DNA of 64,000 bases from Loxodes magnus (Eukaryota > Ciliophora > Karyorelictea > Loxodida > Loxodidae). The stretch spans positions 62,001 to 126,000 of the forward strand of contig CAMPDV010000017.1 of NCBI GenBank assembly GCA_946699065.1, in the 5' to 3' direction. Below, piece after piece: positions 1 to 13,100 of this stretch (its first letter is position 1; each line of letters opens with the position of its first letter). The notes below the pieces were generated by a model, which saw only the letters and a program-made list of their open reading frames with translations, was not told the DNA's origin and ran no database searches. The position numbers were made by a program, and so were the translations under genes.

Positions 1-3000
1 TGCGATCGCTAAAACTCCTGACTCGTTTCCTTTCAAGGTCCTCGTACAACTACCCGTCCAGAAATCTCATACACGAATCGTTCCATCGACTCTTCCAGAT
101 ACGATCCATTTCGTGTCATTGCTTAGTGCGACCGCTCAAACTCCTGACTCGTTTCCTTTCAAGGTCCTCGTACAACTACCCGTCCAGAAATCTCATACAC
201 GAATAGTTCAATCGTCACTTCCAGATACGATCCATTTCGTGTCATTGCTTAGTGCGATCGCTAAAACTACTGACTCGTTTCCTTTCAAGGTCCTCGTACA
301 ACTACCCGTCCAGAAATCTCATACACGAATCGTTCCATCGTCACTTCCAGATACGATCCATTTCGTGTCATTGCTTAGTGCGATCGCTCCAACTACTGAC
401 TCGTTTCCTTTCAAGGTCCTCGTACAACTACCCGTCCAGAAATCTCATACACGAATCGTTCCATCGTCACTTCCAGATACAATCCATTTCGTGTCATTGC
501 TTAGTGCGATCGCTATTTCGACTCGTTTCCTTTCAAAACTACAATCCATTTCGTGTCATTGCTTAGTGCTCGTTTCCTTTCAAAAACTACTCGTTTCCTT
601 TCAAGGTCCTCGTACAACTACCCGTCCAGAAATCTCATACACGAATCGTTCCATCGTCACTTCCAGATACGATCCATTTCGTGTCATTGCTTAGTGCGAT
701 CGCTAAAACTCCTGACTCGTTTCCTTTCAAGGTCCTCGTACAACTACCCGTCCAGAAATCTCATACACGAATCGTTCCATCGTCACTTCCAGATACAATC
801 CATTTCGTGTCATTGCTTAGTGCGATCGCTAAAACTACTGACTCGTTTCCTTTCAAGGTCCTCGTACAACTACCCGTCCAGAAATCTCATACACGAATCG
901 TTCCATCGTCACTTCCAGATACAATCCATTTCGTGTCATTGCTTAGTGCGATCGCTCCAACTACTGACTCGTTTCCTTTCAAGGTCCTCGTACAACTACC
1001 CGTCCAGAAATCTCATACACGAATCGTTCCATCGTCACTTCCAGATACGATCCATTTCGTGTCATTGCTTAGTGCGATCGCTAAAACTACTGACTCGTGT
1101 CCTTTCAAGGTCCTCGTACAACTACCCGTCCAGAAATCTCATACACGAATCGTTCCATCGTCACTTCCAGATACAATCCATTTCGTGTCATTGCTTAGTG
1201 CGATCGCTCCAACTCCTGACTCGTTTCCTTTCAAGGTCCTCGTACAACTACCCGTCCAGAAATCTCATACACGAATAGTTCAATCGACTCTTCCAGATAC
1301 AATCCATTTCGTGTCATTGCTTAGTGCGATCGCTAAAACTACTGACTCGTGTCCTTTCAAGGTCCTCGTACAACTACCCGTCCAGAAATCTCATACACGA
1401 ATCGTTCCATCGAAACTTACAGATACGATCCATTTCGTGTCATTGCTTAGTGCGACCGCTCAAACTACTGACTCGTTTCCTTTCAAGGTCCTCGTACAAC
1501 TACCCGTCCAGAAATCTCATACACGAATCGTTCCATCGTCACTTCCAGATACAATCCATTTCGTGTCATTGCTTAGTGCGATCGCTAAAACTACTGACTC
1601 GTTTCCTTTCAAGGTCCTCGTACAACTACCCGTCCAGAAATCTCATACACGAATCGTTCCATCGTCACTTCCAGATACGATCCATTTCGTGTCATTGCTT
1701 AGTGCGATCGCTCAAACTCCTGACTCGTTTCCTTTCAAGGTCCTCGTACAACTACCCGTCCAGAAATCTCATACACGAATCGTTCCATCGTCACTTCCAG
1801 ATACGATCCATTTCGTGTCATTGCTTAGTGCGATCGCTCCAACTCCTGACTCGTTTCCTTTCAAGGTCCTCGTACAACTACCCGTCCAGAAATCTCATAC
1901 ACGAATAGTTCAATCGTCACTTCCAGATACGATCCATTTCGTGTCATTGCTTAGTCGATCGCTAAAACTACTGACTCGTTTCCTTTCAAGGTCCTCGTAC
2001 AACTACCCGACTCGTTTCCTTTCAAGGTCCTCGTACAAATCTCATACACGAATCGTTCCATCGTCACTTCCAGATACGATCCATTTCGTGTCATTGCTTA
2101 GTGCGATCGCTCCAACTACTGACTCGTTTCCTTTCAAGGTCCTCGTACAACTACCCGTCCAGAAATCTCATACACGAATCGTTCCATCGTCACTTCCAGA
2201 TACAATCCATTTCGTGTCATTGCTTAGTGCGATCGCTCAAACTCCTGACTCGTTTCCTTTCAAGGTCCTCGTACAACTACCCGTCCAGAAATCTCATACA
2301 CGAATCGTTCCATCGTCACTTCCAGATACGATCCATTTCGTGTCATTGCTTAGTGCGATCGCTCAAACTCCTGACTCGTTTCCTTTCAAGGTCCTCGTAC
2401 AACTACCCGTCCAGAAATCTCATACACGAATCGTTCCATCGTCACTTCCAGATACAATCCATTTCGTGTCATTGCTTAGTGCGATCGCTAAAACTACTGA
2501 GTCGTTTCCTTTCAAGGTCCTCGTACAACTACCCGTCCAGAAATCTCATACACGAATCGTTCCATCGTCACTTCCAGATACGATCCATTTCGTGTCATTG
2601 CTTAGTGCGATCGCTAAAACTACTGACTCGTTTCCTTTCAAGGTCCTCGTACAACTACCCGTCCAGAAATCTCATACACGAATCGTTCCATCGTCACTTC
2701 CAGATACGATCCATTTCGTGTCATTGCTTAGTGCGATCGCTCAAACTCCTGACTCGTTTCCTTTCAAGGTCCTCGTACAACTACCCGTCCAGAAATCTCA
2801 TACACGAATCGTTCCATCGTCACTTCCAGATACGATCCATTTCGTGTCATTGCTTAGTGCGATCGCTCCAACTCCTGACTCGTTTCCTTTCAAGGTCCTC
2901 GTACAACTACCCGTCCAGAAATCTCATACACGAATAGTTCAATCGTCACTTCCAGATACGATCCATTTCGTGTCATTGCTTAGTGCGATCGCTAAAACTA

Positions 3001-5255
3001 CTGACTCGTTTCCTTTCAAGGTCCTCGTACAACTACCCGTCCAGAAATCTCATACACGAATCGTTCCATCGTCACTTCCAGATACGATCCATTTCGTGTC
3101 ATTGCTTAGTGCGATCGCTCCAACTACTGACTCGTTTCCTTTCAAGGTCCTCGTACAACTACCCGTCCAGAAATCTCATACACGAATCGTTCCATCGTCA
3201 CTTCCAGATACAATCCATTTCGTGTCATTGCTTAGTGCGATCGCTAAAACTACTGAGTCGTTTCCTTTCAAGGTCCTCGTACAACTACCCGTCCAGAAAT
3301 CTCATACACGAATCGTTCCATCGTCACTTCCAGATACGATCCATTTCGTGTCATTGCTTAGTGCGATCGCTCCAACTCCTGACTCGTTTCCTTTCAAGGT
3401 CCTCGTACAACTACCCGTCCAGAAATCTCATAAACGAATCGTTCCATCGTCACTTCCAGATACAATCCATTTCGTGTCATTGCTTAGTGCGATCGCTAAA
3501 ACTACTGACTCGTTTCCTTTCAAGGTCCTCGTACAACTACCCGTCCAGAAATCTCATACACGAATCGTTCCATCGTCACTTCCAGATACGATCCATTTCG
3601 TGTCATTGCTTAGTGCGATCGCTCAAACTCCTGACTCGTTTCCTTTCAAGGTCCTCGTACAACTACCCGTCCAGAAATCTCATACACGAATCGTTCCATC
3701 GTCACTTCCAGATACGATCCATTTCGTGTCATTGCTTAGTGCGATCGCTCCAACTCCTGACTCGTTTCCTTTCAAGGTCCTCGTACAACTACCCGTCCAG
3801 AAATCTCATACACGAATCGTTCCATCGTCACTTCCAGATACGATCCATTTCGTGTCATTGCTTAGTGCGATCGCTCAAACTCCTGACTCGTTTCCTTTCA
3901 AGGTCCTCGTACAACTACCCGTCCAGAAATCTCATACACGAATCGTTCCATCGTCACTTCCAGATACGATCCATTTCGTGTCATTGCTTAGTGCGATCGC
4001 TCCAACTCCTGACTCGTTTCCTTTCAAGGTCCTCGTACAACTACCCGTCCAGAAATCTCATACACGAATCGTTCCATCGTCACTTCCAGATACGATCCAT
4101 TTCGTGTCATTGCTTAGTGCGATCGCTAAAACTACTGACTCGTTTCCTTTCAAGGTCCTCGTACAACTACCCGTCCAGAAATCTCATACACGAATCGTTC
4201 CATCGTCACTTCCAGATACAATCCATTTCGTGTCATTGCTTAGTGCGATCGCTCCAACTCCTGACTCGTTTCCTTTCAAGGTCCTCGTACAACTACCCGT
4301 CCAGAAATCTCATACACGAATAGTTCAATCGACTCTTCCAGATACAATCCATTTCGTGTCATTGCTTAGTGCGATCGCTAAAACTACTGACTCGTGTCCT
4401 TTCAAGGTCCTCGTACAACTACCCGTCCAGAAATCTCATACACGAATCGTTCCATCGAAACTTACAGATACAATCCATTTCGTGTCATTGCTTAGTGCGA
4501 TCGCTCCAACTACTGACTCGTTTCCTTTCAAGGTCCTCGTACAACTACCCGTCCAGAAATCTCATAAACGAATCGTTCCATCGTCACTTCCAGATACAAT
4601 CCATTTCGTGTCATTGCTTAGTGCGATCGCTAAAACTACTGACTCGTTTCCTTTCAAGGTCCTCGTACAACTACCCGTCCAGAAATCTCATACACGAATC
4701 GTTCCATCGTCACTTCCAGATACGATCCATTTCGTGTCATTGCTTAGTGCGATCGCTCAAACTCCTGACTCGTTTCCTTTCAAGGTCCTCGTACAACTAC
4801 CCGTCCAGAAATCTCATACACGAATCGTTCCATCGTCACTTCCAGATACGATCCATTTCGTGTCATTGCTTAGTGCGATCGCTCAAACTCCTGACTCGTT
4901 TCCTTTCAAGGTCCTCGTACAACTACCCGTCCAGAAATCTCATACACGAATCGTTCCATCGTCACTTCCAGATACGATCCATTTCGTGTCATTGCTTAGT
5001 GCGATCGCTCAAACTCCTGACTCGTTTCCTTTCAAGGTCCTCGTACAACTACCCGTCCAGAAATCTCATACACGAATCGTTCCATCGTCACTTCCAGATA
5101 CGATCCATTTCGTGTCATTGCTTAGTGCGATCGCTCCAACTCCTGACTCGTTTCCTTTCAAGGTCCTCGTACAACTACCCGTCCAGAAATCTCATACACG
5201 AATCGTTCCATCGTCACTTCCAGATACGATCCATTTCGTGTCATTGCTTAGTCCG
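1..5255. repeat. 126-bp tandem array, about 41 units
   Basis: The unit starts near TGCGATCGCT at positions 1, 127, 253 and so on, every 126 bp. It is clearly GC-richer than the rest of the window. Two units are scrambled by internal deletions and duplications (about 510-600 and 1,950-2,050). Because 126 is a multiple of three, all plus-strand frames also stay open for long stretches; those plus-strand ORFs are shadows of the minus-strand WD40 reading. A rare variant combination recurs at about 1,270-1,420 and 4,318-4,465, so blocks of units have been copied within the array. Confidence 0.95.
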
Positions 5256-5359
5256 ATCCCACCCAGACATCCAGTGTAAATTTCTGCGCAAAAAACAACC
5301 TTATATAAAAAAACTTTTATTCCAATCCGAAATTATTTAATCCGATCCAACTCAGTCAT
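1..5359 (-). CDS. Giant WD40-repeat protein, about 41 near-identical repeats (C-terminus beyond window)
   Basis: Read on the minus strand with TGA as Trp, each 126-bp unit encodes exactly one 42-residue WD40 repeat with the core SGSDDGTIRVWDFWTG, preceded by TKWIV and followed by a linker ending GNE. The Trp of the WD dipeptide is TGA. WD40 repeats form beta-propeller scaffolds for protein binding; the partner is unknown. A possible start is the ATG at 5,357-5,359, inside the flanking 87-bp repeats, which opens in phase with the first repeat. Units differ at few residues: Gly/Val, Leu/Gly/Trp, Asn/His, Glu/Asp, Val/Leu and Gly/Trp sites recur in different combinations. Frame is kept across most of the array. 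It is lost and regained near 1,950-2,050, and shifts by one base in a scrambled unit at about 510-600, so the last four repeats are in another frame. Forty-odd repeats far exceeds the usual seven. Fungal NLR-type proteins show similarly homogenised WD40 arrays, but no NTPase domain was recognised here. The WD40 identity is secure; an intact functional gene is not. Confidence 0.75.
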
Positions 5360-6036
5360 CTAGTGTAAATCTCTGAGCAAAAAACAACCTTATATAAAAA
5401 AACTTTTATTCCAATCCGAAATTATTTAGTCCGATCCAACTCAGACATCCAGTGTAAATCTCAGTTAAAACAACCTTATAAAAAAACTTTTATTCCAATC
5501 CGAAATTATTTAGTCCGATCCCACCCTGACATCCAGTGTAAATATCTGAGCAAAAAACAACCTTGTAAAAAAACTTTTATTCCAATCCGAAATTATTTAG
5601 TCCGATCCAACCCTGACATCCAGTGTAAATCTCTTAGCAAAAAACACCATTGTAAAAAAACTTTTATTCCAATCCGAAATTATTTAATCCGATCCAACTC
5701 AGTCATCTAGTGTAAATCTCTTAGCAAAAAACAACCTTGTAAAAAAACTTTTATTCCAATCCGAAATTATTTAGTCCGATCCAACTCAGACATCCAGTGT
5801 AAATCTCTGAGCAAAAAACAACCTTGTAAAAAAACTTTTATTCCAATCCGAAATTATTTAGTCCGATCCAACCCTGACATCCAGTGTAAATCTCAGTTAA
5901 AACAACTTTATAAAAAAACTTTTATTCCAATCCGAAATTATTTAGTCCGATCCCACCCTGACATCCAGTGTAAATCTCAGTTAAAACAACCTTATAAAAA
6001 AACTTTTATTCCAATCCGAAATTATTTAGTCCGATC
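5252..6036. repeat. 84-89 bp tandem array, 9 units
   Basis: Units begin with TCCGATCC at about 5,252, 5,341, 5,430, 5,514, 5,601, 5,688, 5,775, 5,862 and 5,946, ending at 6,036. Lengths are 89, 89, 84, 87, 87, 87, 87, 84 and 84 bp. On the minus strand the 87-bp form would give a 29-residue repeat in the same frame as the adjoining WD40 array, but the two 89-bp units next to it break that frame. The array is therefore more likely 5' flank or leader of the WD40 gene than coding. It contains the possible ATG at 5,357-5,359. Confidence 0.9.
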
Positions 6037-7193
6037 CTAAAAGTGTTCTAGAAAAACATATGTTATAAATAAATTTTTTTTTTTTTTCTACATTATAGCT
6101 ACTAACATTTTTTTTTACCTTTAATTTATCATTTATTTTGATTTGTTCAAAACTACTTTTTATAATTTCAATTTAAGATAATTTAATATTCATTCCTAAT
6201 ATTCGAAAGCTTTTTTAGTTTTCTATTTTAATCCTGTTTTATTTTTAAAATTATATGAATTACTAGAATTGTGATGATATTTTGCGAATTTATTTTATCT
6301 ACGTCTTTTATGAAAAACTTAAAAATTTATATAAATAAATCTAATAGCTTAGTATAAACTTACGACTGATTTCTTAATCGATTAAATATTAAAAAATAAA
6401 ACTTATTATGGTAATATAGTTAATTATTAGATTGTTAGAAGTTATATAATATTACTATATTGTATGTCATTTATTTTTAATTTTAGCTACTAAGTATTAA
6501 GAAAAAATGAAAAAAATGAACAATTGAAAAATTTTGATATAGAACTTTTTTTAATCTTATTTAGAAAGTATTAGGATGATTAACAATTTTGATGCTTTTG
6601 AATGCTTTTGAATGCTTTCATTATGATTAATAAAATTAAATTTTACATTTTGATTATTTTTTTATTATAAATTGTAAATTAAACAATTTTTTACCTAACT
6701 TAAAAATATCAAAAACAAAAATTTATTTTCAAATCAAATTTTTGGTTTTTACATTTATCAGCCTTATAAATTAAAAGATTACTTATATAACATAATAATA
6801 TAAACTTAATAACAATTAAGAGCTAAAAAATCTTATTATTATTATACCCTTTTTATTACTTTTGTCTTTATTTCTGATATATCTTTATTTAATTATTACT
6901 TCTTCTTAAAACTTTTCTTTTTCTAATACACCTTACTTCTATCATTTTTTTCTTAAGCTTTTATTCATAAAATCCTACAACACTTTGATTTAAAGTCACT
7001 CTTGACTCTATTCCATCTCTAAAGTTTAGTAAACTAACTATTTAGTATCTATTTTGATGTTTTTTATTAGTATTATTTGATCAATTTTCTTTTTTATATA
7101 TTCTCTAAGCAAATCTTTCATAGGAGCATTATAAATCTCTTTCTTAGTAACAAGACGTACTGAGCTTGTTGGAAGAAGATTTCAAGAGAGAAT
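6037..7193. other. AT-rich stretch, nothing recognised
   Basis: Homopolymer-rich AT sequence upstream of both the minus-strand WD40 array and the plus-strand open region that starts at 7,194. It would hold both 5' flanks if those genes are real. I see no motif, RNA gene or repeat that I can support. Confidence 0.4.
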
Positions 7194-10100
7194 ATGTCTA
7201 AAGTTTTCTAACTCCCTGTGATTTTTCCTAAATAAAGGATTTTTATTTCATAAGTTTATTTTTTACTAAAATCATTCTATTATTTTGCTGCCTCACTATT
7301 TAACTTTCTCCAAAATGGTCTTATTTGTATATTATCATTTTGATATGATAATTTAATAAATTATACCGAAAGTAAGATCTTCTCTAAATTAAATTTTTAC
7401 TTTCTTAAAGCTATCAGCACTCTAATGCCTTTCTATATAAATTTTCTACCTTCTTTTAAGTTATTAGCACCTAAATCTTTTCTTTACTTAAATTTTGAAA
7501 ATAAACAACTAATCAGATTTCATAAATTTTAATAAATCTAACTTCAAAATTCTAATTTACACTATTCTCAGATCTACTTGTAAAATACTTATCTATTAGA
7601 ACTAATTAAGGAGAAGTTGTGTTTTTAACTTTATGATTCTTAATCCTTTAATTTAATTTTAGGACTTTTTAGTTTAGTTATCTTAGATATTTCAAAGTAA
7701 TCGCTTTATCAACTTATTCGATCTAGTGTCTTGAATTTTGTTAATCTGATTTTAACTTCTTTTTTGTTTTTCTTCGAATAAAAAGATTGAGATAATGGAT
7801 TTCAGCTATATACTAAGTAAAATATTTATTTCCTTAATACGACTTAATCTAGATTGTTTATTCGATAAAGCTCTAAATCACTCGGAAATCCAGAAAGCTC
7901 CTGAATAATGAGAGGGTTATTTAATTCTTAAAATGTTAAGTTTATCTCTAAGCTATAAATTGCTCTTAACACTCTTACTGGAGTTAATATACACTGTCTT
8001 ATTTAATATCTACATCTCTTTGTCTTAATCTTATTTTGATTTTATAGGATTGAAACTTTTAAAAGTCTAGTAAAGTACTATTACGCACTAGCTGATTTTT
8101 AATTTAAATGGCCTATAATTTCATTTGTAATTTATTAAATAATTCTATTATTTTCTTAATGTATCTTATTTTTTTTTAGCAAGAGATATACTTAGTATTC
8201 TAAAATCTTATGTCTTAAAGGAAAATTTGGCTATTCAAAAAGCATAGTTTGTTGAAATAACTTAGAGAATCTTTGCTAAAGTTAAATGACTCAAAATTAA
8301 TAAATTAACTTCTTACTCCGTTGATTAAAAGTCTTTTTACCTTACAATTTCTATTTTCGCTATATTTTTTGTAATAGATAACTAATGAGAATCTGTTAGT
8401 TATGACACTTATATTATTAGGAAAATTTTGATTTCAAGACAATTCTAGAATAAAGCCATCTTAAAACACTAAAGTGAGAAGTTTCTAGACAGCACCTTGG
8501 TAATTCTTAATACTAAGGATAAAGGTACTTATTATCAAATCAAGGATTTAAGCAGCTTTAAAGATAAGAATTTGCAAATAGTAAGAAAAATTTTCCTTTT
8601 TTTTTCTCTATAACTTTTTATAAAATTTTCCTATAATTTAAGATATTATTTACATAGTGGAAGTTATATTAAAGCATAAATAATAGATTATAATAGCTTA
8701 CATAAATAGTAATTAGATAAAACTAATCTTTGTCTAAAATAATTATGAAGCATTTGCTTATTTTAATTACCTTTTTCTTTATCAATTTCTAATTAATCAT
8801 CACACTCAAATAAATTCAATCCTTTTTCTAGTTAATCATGTACTTTGATTTTAAATACACTCCAAAGTCAATTTAGCTTTATTCTTTTCTACCATACAAG
8901 TTTCCATTTAGTTTATAATTTTTGTCATTAAAATTCAAAATAATAAAGGCTCCTTATACAGACTTCCTCTTTAGCTTCTTTGTTTTGTAGTCTTAATCTT
9001 TAAATTCAGCTTTGAAAGTAATTAGTAAATGATTGATGTGACAATTAATAATAATAGTACAGCAAAGAGAAACCAAATTTTCATCTTAAGGCGTTTCCTT
9101 GCAATTATTTCTAGCTGATCTCCCTTAATATTTTAGTATCATTAAATTAGCTCATTTATGAATCTTATAAGCTTACTTACAAAATTTCCACTTTAACTGT
9201 TAGATAGCTTTAATATGGGTTATAGCAAAAGGATATTATAGATGTAGCTTAGCTAATGCTTTAGTTTTAGTAAATGCTCTTAATAAATAAGGTATTATAA
9301 ATCTTCTAAAGCAGAGTTGGAAGCTAATCAGTAGCTTAGAGTTTCAGCTACTTAAGTTCTCATTGTGGATTTAGCATTCTAAAAGGTAATTTTATAATTG
9401 AAAATAGTGTATAATGAGGATGCTTTTTAATATAATATATGCTTAGCAATCTCTTATTTGATACAATTCTATTTATCTATACTAAGCATTTAAATTCTAA
9501 AGATAATAGAAATTATTATAGAAAAGCTTATATTTAGCTTAGCTTTATTATTAGTTCAATTTAGAAAGCAACATTTTAAATCATTTTTAATGCAAAACTT
9601 AACTTTTATTTCTAAACCTATAATTCATATTACTGTTTTGTTTAATGCTTTAGAAGCAAAATTTAAATGAAGAAAGAACTAAAGGTATTAGAAGAATCTG
9701 AGGTACAAAATTAAGAATGTTGTAAATTTGCTGCAAGGGATATATTTTAAAATTAGAGAACTATATTTCTTGATAGGATTTCTGAAGTTCTGTGTGTATC
9801 ATTGCTTATAAGATAATTAATATAGCAGATTCAAGGAAAGCTTTTAGATAAATAAATCTAAGAGCAATTTATTAAAAATAGTTAAAGATTAGTATTACTT
9901 TTTAGAATTTATTGACTAAATCCATAGCTATACTTATACTTCTATGGTTTCGTTTAATTATCTTAATATTTAGAAAAAAGCAAGTAATTAGGATTATAGT
10001 TAGCTTTAACTTAAATTTAATTGCTTAATAAAAATTTTCAAACTATTGGATATAAAAAAGGTGAAAGTTATTTAGCTTTTAAAATATAAAAATCTGATTC

Positions 10101-13100
10101 TACTAATTATATGATATATAGAGTATAATCAATTAATTATAAAGCTTTTGCTATTCTTTATTTAGCAAACAATAGCTATTGTCAAATATTTTAAGATTAG
10201 TAAATAAATAACCTTTTAGTTGCTAGTTACTTTGAATAATCGAGTTTATATTTTTCATTTTATTATTATGAAGCATATTATTATGAATTATGGAATTAGA
10301 ATATATTTCTTATTTGATGATTTAATGTACTAGCTAGAATGATAATTTATCTTGTGGTACTTTCAATTTTTTAAAGATTCTATTTTTTAGATTTGATTAA
10401 CTAGCTCTAAAGAACTACTCTAATTTATGATCTGGACAGATGCAAACTCTTTGATCTTTGTCACTTTTCAAGTTAGTAACTATTTCTGAGAAATTAGCTT
10501 TTGAAAAATAAGTATTGCTTATCTCTTTACTACAGCCTAATTTTTAGAAAATTAGATCAAATTCTTTATCAGCAGTTAGATAAATAAAACGGCACAACTC
10601 AAAATTTATAAAACCTTTTGAAAGTATTCCGCTTGATAAAGTTCTTAATCTTTAGATATCTCAATTAAGTCATCATCTTTAGCACATGTTTATTTCTTTT
10701 TCTTTAGCTGGAGTTTTCTCTAAGTTTTTTAACCGTAATTGTGTTTTGTAATTATTCATTGACGATTCAATCTCCCTTTGTTCTTTAAATTTCATTCTTT
10801 AATCATTTATTCAAATTTTTTATCGAATTATAGAACCTTGAAGAACCGAAATACATGTTTAAATGAAGCTTTTAAGTAAATTCTTAAAATCTAAGGTAAT
10901 TTACCTAAGTTCTATTAAATTGAAAGTTCAATAAATATAAGAAAAAATATATAATCATTCAAATCAAGTCCTTGGAAAGAAAATCTTAAGCCTAAACTTG
11001 TAAAGGAGAAACCCACAACTTTCTAAGATATAAAGAAACAATAGAATGCTTTAGTAAACTAATAGAACTTAAACTCTATTCTCATAACTCTTAGTTAAAA
11101 AAAGAGCAACCAACAAATTCTTACTCTTAAAATCTATTTAGTTCTTGGAAAAACAATTATTTGAATCTTAACATAGACATAACTTATACATAGGGAATTT
11201 ATAAGCACAACTATAAAACATTTATTAATAAAATGAAAAAATACAAATGTTTAGTTAGTTAGACATAATGCAGTTCATATAGTCTAAGCTATAAATATTT
11301 CAAGAGTGTTAAATATAAAGCTTTTTAGATGAATTTCAATTAATTCTTTCTTCTCTAAAACGATGAGCAATTCAAATTCAAGAAATTAAGTTAAAACTTC
11401 TGAAATCAAAACTAGAAGAGATAATATTTACCTTTGAGCTAAAATCCAAAGATGAAAAGCGTAAAGTAATAAAGAGAGCTTTTATTATCTTTAGACGGAA
11501 AAGAAAAAAAGGTATTAATTTACCAAAGAGAAAATACTAAGTATAATTAAAAGACTACTTGCAGATAGAATTATATAAGAGTCTTCATCAAATAGGTTAA
11601 TATATTATTTGCTTAGATTTATAGATAAAATTGTATAAATATCTCTTAATTTAGCGTAGAGCTTTAAGTCTAATATAATCTATATCTAATGGCTATTATC
11701 CATAATGCTAAACTTTTATAATTTTATAATTTTAATATTTGCTTAAAATGCTGCTTTCTGAACTTATCTAAACTCTTACTTTAATAATTGTTTAATATAA
11801 AACAAAAAGATAGTAAATTTTAAAAGTTTTAGTTTAAATAATTAAGTATAAAAGTGAAATAAAGAATATAATATCTTATATTAGCTAGACTTTACTCTAT
11901 TATTACATAGCTACTTAATATTTAATTCTTGATTGTACGCTCTATTGTAATAGCTTTTTGAAAGCTTCTATAGATCATTATTAAAATTTATTTATAGCAA
12001 CATCATAAATTTAATACTACTTACTTTTTTCAACTAAATACTTTAGGAGGATATATTATGAGCTTGCTATCATGCTTATTAAAAGGCATATTTTTATAAA
12101 GAAATTCAAAATTATATTGGCAATCTAAATAGTCATTTCAATAGGGAATCTATGCATTAATAATTTTATCTTTTTAGATATATTAACTTCTTTATAGAAT
12201 CTTAATATCTCAAACTTCTGCCTTTTTCATTATAATTTTTAAAGTTTTAAAGATAATTTCCTTTTATTCTAAGGTTAAAGCTTTCCTTTATAATTAGTTT
12301 TGTTTGCTTCATACAGTATTATAAACTTAACGAAGGGAATTATTATTAATTATAAAGAAATCTAATAATAGTAATATAATTACTAGAATCTAAATAGGGA
12401 TAAGTGAATGCTTATTTAATATAAAAGTCAAAGTTAATTAGACTTATTAGGATTATTAAAGCTTGGAAATAAAATAGTGATTATATTAATGATATTAACT
12501 AAAAGAACATTTTAATTGTATTATGTTTCTTTAAGTTTATTTTAAATCTCTAGATTTAACTTTTGATTTCTAAATAAAACTAAGTACTTTTATTTTTGAA
12601 CCATCTATTTGCCCTTTATTTACTTGAAGAATTGTAAATTTACCCTCTACTATCATTTTCATTATACCTTTTTATCCTATTATAATATTATTAAAGGTTT
12701 CAGCAATAGAAATAAATTTTTAAGGATCTTCTTTTTGACAAGGATAAAATTTAAATTTTGGTGTTTCTTAGATTTATTAAAAACTTCTTGAATTTTTTTG
12801 TTGTTGATCTAGCTTATAAGATTTACATTTGTTCCCTATAAATACAGAATATAAAAATGCTTTAGATAGCATTATATTAAATATCTTACTTATTTTTATT
12901 TATACCTGCGCTTAATTATAATTTTTGCCCATATTTTTATTGCTCCTTTCATAAATCACTTTTTCTTTATTTCGTTTTTGTTTTCCAATTAAAGTAAAAA
13001 CTATTTTAAGATTTTTAAACTAATGCTTTCTTTTTTATTTAATTGTCTATAGTATTTTAAATCTTTAATAAGCAAACCTAAAAGAATTTCCTTAAGCTTT

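Noticed and set aside
113-5340. Long plus-strand ORFs (up to 1,532 codons) across the 126-bp array
   Set aside because: They arise because the unit length is a multiple of three. The plus-strand products match nothing, while the minus strand gives exact WD40 repeats.
1-6036. CRISPR array or centromeric satellite
   Set aside because: No unique spacers between repeats; units are contiguous, and the minus strand encodes a recognised protein repeat.
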